From contig NZ_PYLQ01000006.1 of assembly GCF_003024685.1 (NCBI RefSeq), positions 62,001 to 126,000 on the forward strand: 64,000 bases of DNA, read 5' to 3'. The notes under the pieces were generated by a model that saw only the letters and a program-made list of their open reading frames with translations, did no database searches and was not told where the DNA came from. The position numbers and the translations under genes are program-made. Position 1 is the first letter of the stretch. Each line of letters opens with the position of its first letter. Of the stretch, positions 37,839 through 47,775 are shown piece after piece. The stretch is from Faecalibacillus intestinalis (GTDB lineage: Bacteria; Bacillota_I; Bacilli_A; Erysipelotrichales; Coprobacillaceae).

Positions 37839-38321
37839 ATGAAGATAGATACAGAACAAGTGATTGCAACATATAAAGATCGTATTTTTGCGATAGGATT
37901 AACGATGTTAAAAAATCCTGATGATGCTGAGGATGTTGTTCAAGAAACTTTTCTTAGATATCATACATATAAAAAAGATTTTGAATCAAAGGAACATATA
38001 GAATCTTGGTTATATAAAGTAGCAATTAATAAAGCTAAAGATATTCAAAGAAAGTTTTGGAAAAGAAAACAAGTATCTATGGAAGATTATATGGCAACGA
38101 TTCCATTTGATAGATCACAGGATGAAGAATTATTTCAAGCAGTGATGGCTTTGCCATCAAAGTATAGTATTGTGATTCACTTATATTATTATGAAGATTA
38201 TTCAATTAAAGAAATTGCTCAACAATTAAAACTCAATGAAGGGAATGTTAAAGTAAGACTTTCTAGAGCAAGACAAATATTAAAAGAACAACTTAAGGAG
38301 AACTGGAACAATGAAGAATAA
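37839..38321 (+). CDS. ECF-type sigma factor
   Basis: 160 aa; start at ATG behind GAGGAGG. Region 2 (YKDRIFAIGLTMLKNPDDAEDVVQETFLRY) and region 4 (YSIVIHLYYYEDYSIKEIAQQLKLNEGNVKVRLSRAR). Overlaps the next gene by 11 nt, the same arrangement as the other ECF pair at 16712-18671. Confidence 0.92.
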   Translation: MKIDTEQVIATYKDRIFAIGLTMLKNPDDAEDVVQETFLRYHTYKKDFESKEHIESWLYKVAINKAKDIQRKFWKRKQVSMEDYMATIPFDRSQDEELFQAVMALPSKYSIVIHLYYYEDYSIKEIAQQLKLNEGNVKVRLSRARQILKEQLKENWNNEE

Positions 38322-38943
38322 AGAAGCCTATAAACAAGCATTTAAACATGTACATTATCAAAAAGAAATTAACTTAAATCAAAGAAAAATTCCAAAATCT
38401 TTACTTACTCTTGCAACATCATTAATTGTCTTATTATCTACATTTACTGTTGCTTATGCCTTTGATGTAGGGGGGATACAAAGTAAATTAGAAGTCTGGT
38501 TCCATGGTGAAAAAAGAAGTGTTCAATATGAAAAAGTACAAGATAACGCTTATCATTTTTATACAACTGATAAAAATGGAGATGTCGTTGATATGGGAGT
38601 TCATATTGGTTTAAAAGGGACACCTTTTGGAATTCAAACGATGAACGGGGATGAAATAGCAAATAGTTTAAATGATGACAGTGAAATTGTTTATGATGAA
38701 AAAGAAGATAAGTATATATTCTATTATCAAGATAAAGCGGTTGATATAACAAAGATGTTTGATAAAGAAAAGGAATGCTATTTAGTAATCAATAATGGTG
38801 AAAAAGATATTTATTTTGTGATTAGTTATAAAGATAAAATAGATGAGGATAGCACTATATCACAGTATAGTGATGAAAATGCCGCAGTTACACAGGGTGT
38901 AACGGTCAAAGATATCAAAAATCGATTTATTAGAATTAAGTAA
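38311..38943 (+). CDS. Membrane-bound anti-sigma-like protein
   Basis: 210 aa. Cytoplasmic basic N-terminus, one helix (LLTLATSLIVLLSTFTVAYAF, cleavable-looking AYA-F), then an extracytoplasmic domain (about 160 residues) without recognised fold. Gene overlap with the sigma factor implies control of it. AAGGAG ribosome site inside the sigma gene. Terminator AAAAATGGAGGA/TCCTCCATTTTT follows (about 38944-38970). Confidence 0.75.
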   Translation: MKNKEAYKQAFKHVHYQKEINLNQRKIPKSLLTLATSLIVLLSTFTVAYAFDVGGIQSKLEVWFHGEKRSVQYEKVQDNAYHFYTTDKNGDVVDMGVHIGLKGTPFGIQTMNGDEIANSLNDDSEIVYDEKEDKYIFYYQDKAVDITKMFDKEKECYLVINNGEKDIYFVISYKDKIDEDSTISQYSDENAAVTQGVTVKDIKNRFIRIK

Positions 38944-39093
38944 AAATGGAGGATTTTCCTCCATTTTTTATAACCATTGAAATAGGTAAACTGGATAATT
39001 TAATAAGATAGATATTAGTATTAGAAATAAAATTAAAAATATTAATTTTATTATTTTAATGTTGTGGTATAATGATTTAAAGGAGTGATCATT

Positions 39094-39804
39094 ATGGAAT
39101 TACTATTTGTATTTGCAATGCTTCTCATTATTCTTTATTACTTTTATAAGAAAAAACCTAAAAATCATTATCCTGTCATTCAATATCAAGATCATAAAAA
39201 ACATGTATTAAATTATAAAAAAATACAAACAACGAATACACCTGTTCAAGACTTACAATATGTTTATTATTTATTATTATTGATTGATGAACTACCACAA
39301 GATAAATCAATCCTTATCTATTTATTATTAAAAAAATGGAATGAGCAAAAGGATATTTCTTTAGAAGAAAAAGACTATGAGCTAAGTATTCATTTTCTTA
39401 AAACATATACAAATAATAGAGTAGAAGATCAATTATTCCAAATGTTATATATTCTTTCTATTGATCAAATTGTTGATGATAAAACATTACGTATTTGGGT
39501 AGAAAATGATTTTGAAAAAATAATAAAATGGGAAAATGAATACTTAAAAGATATGCAAAATAAACTAAGACAAGAACATCGTTTTGTAGATGATTGTTAT
39601 AGTTTAGATATTTATGAAGATTTAAAGAAATTATTAGGTTATAAAAAGTATTTAGATAGTTATAAAGAAATTGAAACAGAAGATGAGATGAAGTACGCAT
39701 TGTTGTTTGGTTTAAAAGAATGCCCTTATCCAATGTATTCATGTTTTGTTATGCAAAGTATCGAAGCTGACCATGGTGTATCGAGAGGATCAGGATTATA
39801 CTGA
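39094..39804 (+). CDS. Hypothetical protein with N-terminal membrane anchor
   Basis: 236 aa; ATG behind AAAGGAGTGATC. One helix (MELLFVFAMLLIILYYFY), then a soluble, helical, charged domain with LIYLLLKKWNEQKDISLEEKD. Its 3' end overlaps the K+ channel gene on the other strand by 9 nt. No family recognised. Confidence 0.6.
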   Translation: MELLFVFAMLLIILYYFYKKKPKNHYPVIQYQDHKKHVLNYKKIQTTNTPVQDLQYVYYLLLLIDELPQDKSILIYLLLKKWNEQKDISLEEKDYELSIHFLKTYTNNRVEDQLFQMLYILSIDQIVDDKTLRIWVENDFEKIIKWENEYLKDMQNKLRQEHRFVDDCYSLDIYEDLKKLLGYKKYLDSYKEIETEDEMKYALLFGLKECPYPMYSCFVMQSIEADHGVSRGSGLY

Positions 39805-40506
39805 TCCTATTTCTTTCATATAGCCTGCCGTAATAATACCAGCAGGTAATGCTACGATAGCAATTCCCATGAAAGAAGAAACCATGGTAATCATTCTACC
39901 TAATGTTGTTATTGGATAGATGTCTCCATACCCTACAGTAGTAAGAGAAATCGTTGCCCAATAGATAGCATCAAAGAAAGTATGGAAGCTATCAGGTTCA
40001 ACGTTGAAAATAACTAAAGCACAGACAATAATATAGCCTATTGCTAGATAAAGAACAGTAATTAAGGCATCTTTTGAATTCTTTCCAACCTGTATAATAA
40101 TTTGAATATTTTTAGAATAACGAAAACTTTTAAATATACGTAGTACTCTAAATGTTCGAATAAGACGAATTGTTTTTAATGCTTTGAATCCTTTATTTAA
40201 AAGGCTGATAGATGGTAGGATTGAAAGTAAATCAATAATAGCTATAAATGAAAATGGATATTTTAGATATGAGATTATATCATTATTATGGTACTTTAAG
40301 TTTGCAGTCAACCATCTTAGAAAATAATCTATAATAAAAATAAAGACAGAGATAGAATCAATCATATTAAATAAATGAGATTCATTTTTAAAAGCAAGTG
40401 GAATAATGTTTATAAATATGACAAACATCATCACTAAATCATATATATGACTTGCTTTATCATCTTCTTTAGAAACTTCTATTATTTCGTAAATACGTTT
40501 TTTCAT
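39796..40506 (-). CDS. Voltage-gated-type potassium channel
   Basis: 236 aa, six membrane helices. S4 with spaced arginines (LIRTFRVLRIFKSFRYSK), pore helix and selectivity filter SLTTVGYGDIYP, and inner helix MVSSFMGIAIVALPAGIITAGYM with the hinge Gly/PxG region. Length fits a compact KvAP-like channel without cytoplasmic regulatory domain. Confidence 0.92.
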   Translation of the reverse strand: MKKRIYEIIEVSKEDDKASHIYDLVMMFVIFINIIPLAFKNESHLFNMIDSISVFIFIIDYFLRWLTANLKYHNNDIISYLKYPFSFIAIIDLLSILPSISLLNKGFKALKTIRLIRTFRVLRIFKSFRYSKNIQIIIQVGKNSKDALITVLYLAIGYIIVCALVIFNVEPDSFHTFFDAIYWATISLTTVGYGDIYPITTLGRMITMVSSFMGIAIVALPAGIITAGYMKEIGSV

Positions 40507-40612
40507 GTTATCACCCTCATTAAAGATACATAGGTAGAATTAATTTCATATTATGAAATTAATGTGGAAGAGATATTTGATTAGATACAATAATAAATAA
40601 AGGAGGCTCTTT

Positions 40613-41431
40613 ATGTATAAAATTATAGCGTGTGATTTAGATGAAACTTTATTAAGTGATGATCGTTCAATTTCTAAAGAAAATATCGAAGCAATTCAAA
40701 AAGCAAAAGAATTAGGTGTTAAGTTTGTTCCTGCTACAGGAAGAGGATACAATACGGTTGATGGAACTTTAAAAGAATTAGGTCTTTATGACTTAGAAAA
40801 TGAATATGTAATTTCTTATAATGGCGGAGCCATTAGTGAAAATAAAGGAAGTAAACTTCTTTATTTTGAAGGAATTACTTTTGAAAAAGCAAGTGAGCTT
40901 TATAAAAGAGGTTTAAACTATGATGTATGTATTCATGTTTACACAAAAGATATGGTTTATGCTTATAAGTTTGTTCAAGAAGAGATTGATTATTTAGCAG
41001 GAAGAATGGAAGTTAAAGAAATCTTTGATGATCATATTGATTTTTTAAAGGGACAAGAAATTGTTAAAGTGTTGTATATGAATACAGATTATGATTATTT
41101 GAAAAAGATTGAAGATGATTTAAAGGATATTACAGGGGATTTGGATGTCAGTTATTCATCTAATCGTTATATTGAATTTAATCATCAAGGTGTTAATAAA
41201 GGACAAGGTTTAAAGAAACTTACGGATATCTTAGGTGTAGATATTAAAGAGACGATTGCTGTTGGTGATAACTTTAATGATTTATCAATGATTAAAGTGG
41301 CAGGACTTGGTGTTGGGGTACAAAACACTGTTGAAGATATGAAGAAAGAATGTGATGTGATTACCAAGGCGACAAATAATGAAAATGCTGTGGCGGAAGT
41401 CATCAATAAATATATTTTAGGCACAAATTAA
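40613..41431 (+). CDS. Cof-type HAD phosphatase
   Basis: 272 aa. HAD motif I ACDLDETLL, motif II PATGRG, C2-type cap, motif III Lys region and motif IV VGDNFNDLSMI. Hydrolyses small phosphorylated metabolites; substrate cannot be told. AGGAGG ribosome site. Confidence 0.92.
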   Translation: MYKIIACDLDETLLSDDRSISKENIEAIQKAKELGVKFVPATGRGYNTVDGTLKELGLYDLENEYVISYNGGAISENKGSKLLYFEGITFEKASELYKRGLNYDVCIHVYTKDMVYAYKFVQEEIDYLAGRMEVKEIFDDHIDFLKGQEIVKVLYMNTDYDYLKKIEDDLKDITGDLDVSYSSNRYIEFNHQGVNKGQGLKKLTDILGVDIKETIAVGDNFNDLSMIKVAGLGVGVQNTVEDMKKECDVITKATNNENAVAEVINKYILGTN

Positions 41432-41495
41432 TTTTTGTGCTTTTTTAATAGTGATCTATTTTGTATAATTGAATAAATACGAAAAGAGGAAGAGT

Positions 41496-42920
41496 ATGAG
41501 TTCATTTTTTACAGATACAATATTAGAAAGAGGAAAAAAATATTTTGAACAAAACAGAGTTTTTTCCGTTAATCAAAAAGGTGATCAAACTTATACAGGG
41601 ATTGTTTTAGGAAGTGAAGCTTATCATACAAAAATTATAGTAGATAATACAAATCAAGTTATTGATGCAATATGTGATTGCCCCTATGCTAAAGATGGTC
41701 ATCATTGTAAACATGAGGCAGCACTTTATTTTGCGATTGAAGAAAGACTTCCTAAGGATGAACAACAATATATCGATATTAATGCTTTATTAAAAAGAGT
41801 TCGTGCAAGATCATGTAGTAGTTATATGTTAAAACGTGAATTTAATGAAGAATTTAAGAAATATTTAAAGAATATTATTCAATTAAATAAGCAAGGAAAT
41901 TTTCATATTTCTAATTATCAACAAGTTATTGAAGAATTTTTAAGTTCTAATTATCCAAAAGATTATCGCCATGAAATACTTAATATTATGTTTCAAGGAT
42001 ACTGTAAGTTGCTTACTAATGAACATAATAAAGAATTAACAGTGCAATGGCTTAAAGAAAATATGAAATATCAAAGATATGAAAATGCATTTAGTCATAT
42101 TATGTCTGTAGTTTATTTATTAGATGTTGAAGATCAAATAGCTATTATTAAAGAAATGCTTTTAAATAAAAGAAATCCAGCTTTATTAAATACATATTTT
42201 AAAATAATTAATGATCATCATTTGGATATAAAAAAATACTTAGATGAGATCCAAATTTATAATAACAATGAAGATTATATTATGGAAATGATACGCTATT
42301 ATATGAATAATCAACAAATAGGACATGCTAAGCAATACTATAAAGAACATATACAAAATATTAGAACAAAAGAAACAAAAGCAAAATTAGAATCCTTACT
42401 CAATCCAGAAAATGAAGATGCGTATTTAAATTATTTATGTTCAAAATTAAGCTATTATAATTGTTCAGAAGTTCCTATTTATTATGATGATTTAAAAGAG
42501 TTTTATGGAAATAAATTTGAAAATTACTTGATTGATTTTATAAATAAAGTAGATGATTATTATAGTGATTATGAATTAGCGATAATGTTTAAACGAAAAC
42601 AAGAAGCAAAATATGCTATTTATATCTTACTACAAAAACCAAATATGAATTTTTTTGATCCACTAAAAGGAATGATAAAAGAATACAGTTTAGAAATGTA
42701 TTTAATGGTATATGTTGAATGCTTAAAAGATTATATAAATCAAGGAATAAGAAATTATTATTTAAGAGATTATATTTATGACTTATTTCATGAGTTAGAT
42801 GAAATGTCTAAACTAGAGTTAGTAGATATGTTGAAAAAAGAATATCCAAGAAAAAAGAAACTACATGAAATGTTAGATGCATGTTTAAAGGAAGGTGATG
42901 AAATTGAAATTCAATATTAA
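41496..42920 (+). CDS. SWIM zinc-finger protein
   Basis: 474 aa; ATG behind AGAGGAAGAG. N-terminal SWIM motif CDCPYAKDGHHCKH (about residues 57-70); the rest is helical, charged and Tyr/Asn-rich, without known domain. Overlaps the following SNF2 gene, whose product also starts with a SWIM finger, so the two likely act together on nucleic acid. Comparable SWIM/SNF2 pairs occur in Firmicutes (YwqA/YwqB type). Confidence 0.82.
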   Translation: MSSFFTDTILERGKKYFEQNRVFSVNQKGDQTYTGIVLGSEAYHTKIIVDNTNQVIDAICDCPYAKDGHHCKHEAALYFAIEERLPKDEQQYIDINALLKRVRARSCSSYMLKREFNEEFKKYLKNIIQLNKQGNFHISNYQQVIEEFLSSNYPKDYRHEILNIMFQGYCKLLTNEHNKELTVQWLKENMKYQRYENAFSHIMSVVYLLDVEDQIAIIKEMLLNKRNPALLNTYFKIINDHHLDIKKYLDEIQIYNNNEDYIMEMIRYYMNNQQIGHAKQYYKEHIQNIRTKETKAKLESLLNPENEDAYLNYLCSKLSYYNCSEVPIYYDDLKEFYGNKFENYLIDFINKVDDYYSDYELAIMFKRKQEAKYAIYILLQKPNMNFFDPLKGMIKEYSLEMYLMVYVECLKDYINQGIRNYYLRDYIYDLFHELDEMSKLELVDMLKKEYPRKKKLHEMLDACLKEGDEIEIQY

Positions 42921-45900
42921 TTCAAATGTTGTAAAAAGTAAAAATAACTTAGAAATTGCTAGAAAATATCATCACTATGATAATGTAGAAAGCATACATG
43001 TTACAGCTAATGAAGATGTTTATCATATAGATGCTGTCGTTTCAGTATTTAATCATCCCCAAAAATGTTCATTAGATATTAAAGATAATCAAGTGATTTC
43101 TTATGAATGTTCATGTCCATTTAATGATCAAGATTCAATGTGTGGTCATTTAGGTGCAGTAATTTTAAAACTTAATGAATTAGAAATCAATGAACTCCCT
43201 TTTGATTATCAAAGTGATAAATTACAAAAAATCAAAGAAATAGAAAAAGAAAATCAAAGACAAAGAAGAAAAGCACAATTAAGACAAATGGCTTCTATGT
43301 CTACAAAGCTTATTGATTTTAATAAAAGCCAATATCAAACAGACTTACGCCTTTCAATCAATCAAGAAAAATATGATTTAACACCGAATGTTTATCTAAA
43401 TGGAGATAAAATAGTACTCGAGTATAAAATTGGAAATGAAAAGAAATATGTATTAAAAAATATTGCTGATTTTATAGAAAGAATTCAAAATCAAGAAAAC
43501 TATAAATATGGAAAAGCTTTAGAATTTGTCCACAGTGAAAAAAGCTTTACAGATGATGCTTTAAAACAAATTGATTTAATGAAAAAAGCACTGATCATTC
43601 GTCGCTATGATATGGAAGAATATTCTTATTATTATGAACCTATTAAAAGAAGTATAACAATAGATTCTCGTTTATTTGATGAATTTTATGATGCGAATAA
43701 AGAAATCTTTTCTTTAGGTGAAATGGAATGTAATTTACGTTTATATATCCAAAAAGAAGATGAGTATTATATTGTAAGAGTAACTGTAGTAGACCCAATT
43801 TATATTGGGGATAAACATGGTTATTGTTATGGAATGAATAATGGTGAGTTTTATATGAATCGTATGACTTTTGATGAGGAAGGAAATGTTTGTCGCTTTT
43901 TAAGCAGTATTTTAGATAATGAGGGGAAATTGATTATTTTAGAGGAACAATATCAAGACTTCTATAAATATGTTTTGTTACCAATTTTTTCTTATTTTGA
44001 AGTGTTTGATGAAACTTCAAATGATATACCAACTTATGATGAAATTAAAATCTATGGAGATATTGATGATGATCAAATGATTTATTTTCAACCAGTTTAT
44101 GTAGATGAAAATCAAAATCGTGTTTATGGTTTTAATGACAATATAATTACAACTTATCAACAAGATTTAATTGAAAAATATATTGAACAATATGCTTCAT
44201 TAATAGATCAAAATAAGCATCGTGCTTATTTTGATATGAATAGCCAAACAACCTATGAATTCATCTTTGAAGGATTAGATTATTTAAAACAATATGGAGA
44301 TGTTTATGTATCAGAAGCATTGAAAAGAGTAGGTAAGAAGATTTCTTATAACTTACATGTAGGGGTTAGTGTTGAAAACAATCTTTTAAAATTTGATATT
44401 TCGTCTCATGAAATACCAAAGAAAGAATTACAAGATGTTTTAAATCAATATCGTCGTAAAAAGAAATTCTATCGTTTAAAAAATGGCGAACTGCTTTATT
44501 TAGATTCACCTGATTTAGAAGAATTAAGTGAATTTATGGATGCTTATCATGTTGATGTTAAAGATATTGATAATGGTGAGTTTTTAATGAATAAGCAAAG
44601 AATGCTCGCAATTGATGAAGAAAATGATTTTGAATATGTAGAACTTGATCGTGAAGAATCCTTTGTAGAAACACTAGATAGATTTAAATCAGCAACGCAA
44701 AAAGAGTATCCAGTACCTCAAAATTATGAAAAAATCTTAAGAGATTATCAAAAAGAAGGATATGTATGGCTTCATACGTTAAAAGATTATGGTTTTAATG
44801 GTATTCTTGCTGATGATATGGGGTTAGGAAAAACATTACAAATTATCACTTTATTAGATTCATTAAAAACTAATAGACCAAGTCTTGTTGTATGTCCATC
44901 TTCACTTATTTATAACTGGGAAGATGAAGTGCATAAGTTTTCTAAACAGTTACCAGTCACATGTATTACAGGTAATGGTGCTTTAAGAAAAGAATTAATA
45001 AAAGAGATTAAACAAGGTTTATATGTAACATCTTATGATTATATAAGAAGAGATTTTGAATTGTATCAAGATATTGAATTTGAATATGTGATTTTAGATG
45101 AAGCTCAATATATTAAAAATCAAAAGACAAAGAATGCACAATCGGTTAAAACTTTAAAAACAAGACATAAACTTGCTTTAACAGGAACACCAATTGAAAA
45201 TAGTTTAGCAGAATTATGGTCTATTTTTGATTTCTTAATGCCACAATACTTATTCAATTACCATTATTTCCAAAAACAATATGAATCAAGTATTGTTAAA
45301 AATAATGACGAAGAAAAAACAAAACAGCTTAAAAAACTAGTAACACCATTTATCTTAAGAAGAAATAAAAAAGAAGTATTAAAAGAATTACCAGATAAAA
45401 TAGAACAAAATATGATTCTTCCATTTAGTGATGAAGAAGAAAAAATCTATGTTGCCAATCTTGCTAAAGTCAATGAAGAACTTCAACAACTTTATGACAT
45501 AGAAGGTTCAGATAAGATGCAAATTTTAAAAATGCTTACAAGACTAAGACAATTATGTCTAGAACCACGTCTTGTTTATGATAATATCGATCAACCATCA
45601 TCGAAGCTTAAAGCCTGTATGGAACTTATTAAAACAATGCAAGAAAATAAACAAAAAGTACTTCTCTTTTCTTCATTTACTTCCGCTTTGGGTTTAATTG
45701 CTGAGGAATGTCAAAAAGCTGGTATTACATATTACATGCTTACAGGAAGTACAAATAAGGAAGAAAGAAGAGAACTTGTTTCAAGATTCCAAAAAGATGA
45801 TACAACATTATTCTTAATTTCTTTAAAAGCAGGAGGTACAGGTCTTAACTTAACATCGGCTGAAAATGTTATTCATTATGACCCATGGTGGAATGTATCG

Positions 45901-46110
45901 GCGCAAAACCAAGCAACAGATCGTGCTTATCGTATTGGTCAAAAGAGTAATGTTCAAGTATTTAATCTTGTGATGAAAGATAGTGTAGAAGAAAAGATTA
46001 TTGAAATGCAAAAACGTAAAAAAGAATTAGCGGATATGTTTGTAGAAAATAATAGTGGTGGATTATCACAAATGTCTAAAGAAGATATCTTAAGCTTATT
46101 TACAATGTAA
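42904..46110 (+). CDS. SNF2-family helicase with N-terminal SWIM finger
   Basis: About 1068 aa. I prefer the TTG at 42904 because GGAAGGTGAT is then well spaced; an ATG at 42898 is in frame. SWIM finger CSCPFNDQDSMCGH near the N-terminus, a long middle region, then SNF2 ATPase: Walker A ADDMGLGKT, DEAQ box (ILDEAQYIKN), LTGTPIENS, and helicase C part with FSSFTSALG, GGTGLNLTSA and QATDRAYRIGQ. dsDNA translocase; role in transcription or DNA repair not determinable. Confidence 0.9.
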   Translation: MKFNINSNVVKSKNNLEIARKYHHYDNVESIHVTANEDVYHIDAVVSVFNHPQKCSLDIKDNQVISYECSCPFNDQDSMCGHLGAVILKLNELEINELPFDYQSDKLQKIKEIEKENQRQRRKAQLRQMASMSTKLIDFNKSQYQTDLRLSINQEKYDLTPNVYLNGDKIVLEYKIGNEKKYVLKNIADFIERIQNQENYKYGKALEFVHSEKSFTDDALKQIDLMKKALIIRRYDMEEYSYYYEPIKRSITIDSRLFDEFYDANKEIFSLGEMECNLRLYIQKEDEYYIVRVTVVDPIYIGDKHGYCYGMNNGEFYMNRMTFDEEGNVCRFLSSILDNEGKLIILEEQYQDFYKYVLLPIFSYFEVFDETSNDIPTYDEIKIYGDIDDDQMIYFQPVYVDENQNRVYGFNDNIITTYQQDLIEKYIEQYASLIDQNKHRAYFDMNSQTTYEFIFEGLDYLKQYGDVYVSEALKRVGKKISYNLHVGVSVENNLLKFDISSHEIPKKELQDVLNQYRRKKKFYRLKNGELLYLDSPDLEELSEFMDAYHVDVKDIDNGEFLMNKQRMLAIDEENDFEYVELDREESFVETLDRFKSATQKEYPVPQNYEKILRDYQKEGYVWLHTLKDYGFNGILADDMGLGKTLQIITLLDSLKTNRPSLVVCPSSLIYNWEDEVHKFSKQLPVTCITGNGALRKELIKEIKQGLYVTSYDYIRRDFELYQDIEFEYVILDEAQYIKNQKTKNAQSVKTLKTRHKLALTGTPIENSLAELWSIFDFLMPQYLFNYHYFQKQYESSIVKNNDEEKTKQLKKLVTPFILRRNKKEVLKELPDKIEQNMILPFSDEEEKIYVANLAKVNEELQQLYDIEGSDKMQILKMLTRLRQLCLEPRLVYDNIDQPSSKLKACMELIKTMQENKQKVLLFSSFTSALGLIAEECQKAGITYYMLTGSTNKEERRELVSRFQKDDTTLFLISLKAGGTGLNLTSAENVIHYDPWWNVSAQNQATDRAYRIGQKSNVQVFNLVMKDSVEEKIIEMQKRKKELADMFVENNSGGLSQMSKEDILSLFTM

Positions 46111-46198
46111 ATAGCTGTTACGAAATTATTTGTTTAATTTCGTAATGGCTCTTTTTTTTTATATAATTATATAAATATTTAAAGGGAGGCAAAGTGTT

Positions 46199-46504
46199 AT
46201 GAATGATTTTTTAGAAATTGGAAAAGTTATTTTTTTTGTAGTTTTAGGAATTGTTACAATATTGATTGCTGTTTTGATGGCAAAAGGTACGCCCTTTTTA
46301 ACAAAGGGAATGAGAAAGAAATATACCGAAGAATCTGTTAAAAATTATTGTAAAAATAATTGCTTTGCGGAAATTATTTTTGCTATGGGGCTTATTTTAG
46401 AAGAAATTTTTCAAGATGGTGTAATTTATTATTTAGGAATTGGTTGTTTATTTTTGGGAGCAGTATTTACTGTAGTTGCTTCTAAGAAATTAGTAAAAAA
46501 GTAA
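46199..46504 (+). CDS. Small membrane protein, 101 aa
   Basis: Three probable helices: VIFFVVLGIVTILIAVLMA, CFAEIIFAMGLILEEI and YYLGIGCLFLGAVFTVVAS. Between helices 1 and 2 a basic loop (LTKGMRKKYTEESVKNYCKNN) resembling DUF3784-type small membrane proteins. GGGAGG ribosome site. Function unknown. Confidence 0.6.
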   Translation: MNDFLEIGKVIFFVVLGIVTILIAVLMAKGTPFLTKGMRKKYTEESVKNYCKNNCFAEIIFAMGLILEEIFQDGVIYYLGIGCLFLGAVFTVVASKKLVKK

Positions 46505-46871
46505 AATAAGGAATGCATGCGGGAACAGGAGTTTCTGGTATAATGATGAATGTTTTATTAATCAATAATAGGTTAACAACTACTATTTAGATAGCATAAA
46601 ATAATGATATAAAAGAAATAGGAATGACATATATTTCAAAACAGGAACGACAGAAATCAAATAGAGTCAAAGTGATACAACTGAAAGTGAACATGGCAGA
46701 TTTGTTACAACAGTTATAGAAGATGTTAAAGATCGAAGTAAAAGAGGTTATATTGATGAACATACCAAAGCACTTTTAGATTTATATCTTTCTAAAGTAA
46801 ATAATTAATATTTAGAAAGATAATATGTTATAATTTGGATACAATGTAAAATAATATAAGGAGAGCTAAGT
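46505..46871. other. Region with gene remnants
   Basis: No intact gene. Contains the 47-codon fragment listed separately and short scraps before it (GMHAGTGVSGIMMNVLL-like frame just after 46504). The right end (46809-46871) should hold the promoter of the YcxB-like gene; TATAAT-like motifs are present but no convincing pair. Confidence 0.4.
46665..46808 (+). pseudogene. Fragment of an unrecognised protein (C-terminal 47 codons)
   Basis: Frame follows a TAG, lacks a start, and reads ESEHGRFVTTVIEDVKDRSK then GYIDEHTKALLDLYLSK. The well-formed protein-like sequence ending in a stop suggests a decayed gene 3' end. Family not recognised. Confidence 0.45.
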
Positions 46872-47378
46872 ATGGAAATTGCAATAAAAGACAATAAGAG
46901 AAATTGGCAGATAGTAAAGGATAATAGAAGATATTTGTTTCCACCAAAAATAAGATTAGCATTTAAAATATGTATATTAGTCTATGCTGTGTTAGTACTG
47001 ATAAATGTGCTGATGCGTCAATTTAAGTTATGGATGGCTTTTGTACTACCAATAGCAATAATTGTTTTTGAAGTACAGATTTATTATTTTGCAAAAAAAA
47101 CAATAAACCTTCAAAAAGAAATATTTAAAAAAGAAGAAATATCTTTTGATTTGGTATTTTTAGATGAAGGTATTGATATGATACAAGAATCACAACATAC
47201 TTTCATAGAGTATAAAACTATAAAAGAAGTAATTGATACAGGGACACTTATTATGATGTTGACTAGAGCAGGTGCAGTTCTTTATTTTGAAAAGAAGAAT
47301 GCTACAAAAACTCAATATGAGGGAATAAGAGAAATATTTGAAAAGAAAAATATTCTTTGTAAAATGAAAAATATATAA
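46872..47378 (+). CDS. YcxB-like membrane protein
   Basis: 168 aa. Two membrane helices (about 37-80) followed by a C-terminal YcxB-like domain: DLVFLDEGIDMIQESQHTFIEYKTIKEVIDTGTLIMML, split here as FIEYKTIKEVIDTG plus LYFEKKNAT. GGAGAG ribosome site. Function unknown for the family. Confidence 0.7.
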   Translation: MEIAIKDNKRNWQIVKDNRRYLFPPKIRLAFKICILVYAVLVLINVLMRQFKLWMAFVLPIAIIVFEVQIYYFAKKTINLQKEIFKKEEISFDLVFLDEGIDMIQESQHTFIEYKTIKEVIDTGTLIMMLTRAGAVLYFEKKNATKTQYEGIREIFEKKNILCKMKNI

Positions 47379-47418
47379 TTATAAAATGTGTTTTGTGTCA
47401 AATAATTGAGCAACTTAA

Positions 47419-47529
47419 GAAGCTGTAGAAAGATTGAAATATAGTAAGGTAAATAATCAAATTTCTTTTCATAGTGAAAAAGCATTAGATTATTTACAAC
47501 TTATAAGGAGGTTGAGATACGATGCATGA
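47419..47529 (+). pseudogene. C-terminal stump of a DUF3990-like gene
   Basis: Frame after a TAA, no start, reading VERLKYSKVNNQISFHSEKA and LDYLQLIRRLRYDA; NNQISFHSEKALDYL is the usual end of DUF3990 (ADP-ribosyltransferase-like) proteins. Its TGA overlaps the ATG of the DUF3791 gene (GATGCATGA), as in the intact two-gene modules. The rest of the gene is gone. Confidence 0.6.
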
Positions 47530-47752
47530 TATTTACTTCTTTAATGGACAAGATATTACTATGAATGTATGTATTCAAATTCATAGAGTTATTAATCTTA
47601 TACAGGAACAAGAAAATATTGGTTTTGAAGAAGCAACAGGCAAGTTTTATCATTCTCAAACATATAAAACACTTACTCAAGTTGAAAACGGTTTATGGGC
47701 AGAAAATGCGGAATATATTTTAGATTGCTATAATGAAGAAGCTAAAAATTAA
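47522..47752 (+). CDS. DUF3791-like protein, partner of a lost DUF3990
   Basis: 76 aa with strong AAGGAGG site. NVCIQIHRVINLIQEQENIGFEEATGKFYHSQTYKTL fits DUF3791 (shown here only as FYHSQTYKTLTQVENGLWAE). DUF3791 genes commonly sit next to DUF3990 genes in putative toxin-antitoxin modules; here only the small partner is intact. Antitoxin role is inferred from that association. Confidence 0.62.
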   Translation: MHDIYFFNGQDITMNVCIQIHRVINLIQEQENIGFEEATGKFYHSQTYKTLTQVENGLWAENAEYILDCYNEEAKN

Positions 47753-47775
47753 AAGACGGTAATGCCGTCTTTTAA
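47753..47775. terminator. Bidirectional terminator
   Basis: AAAAGACGG/CCGTCTTTT stem with a 5-nt loop between converging genes. Confidence 0.85.

Noticed and set aside
38444-38752. Long minus-strand open frame opposite the second anti-sigma gene
   Set aside because: Shadow of an AT-rich gene: no ribosome site, Tyr/His/Leu-rich low-complexity product.
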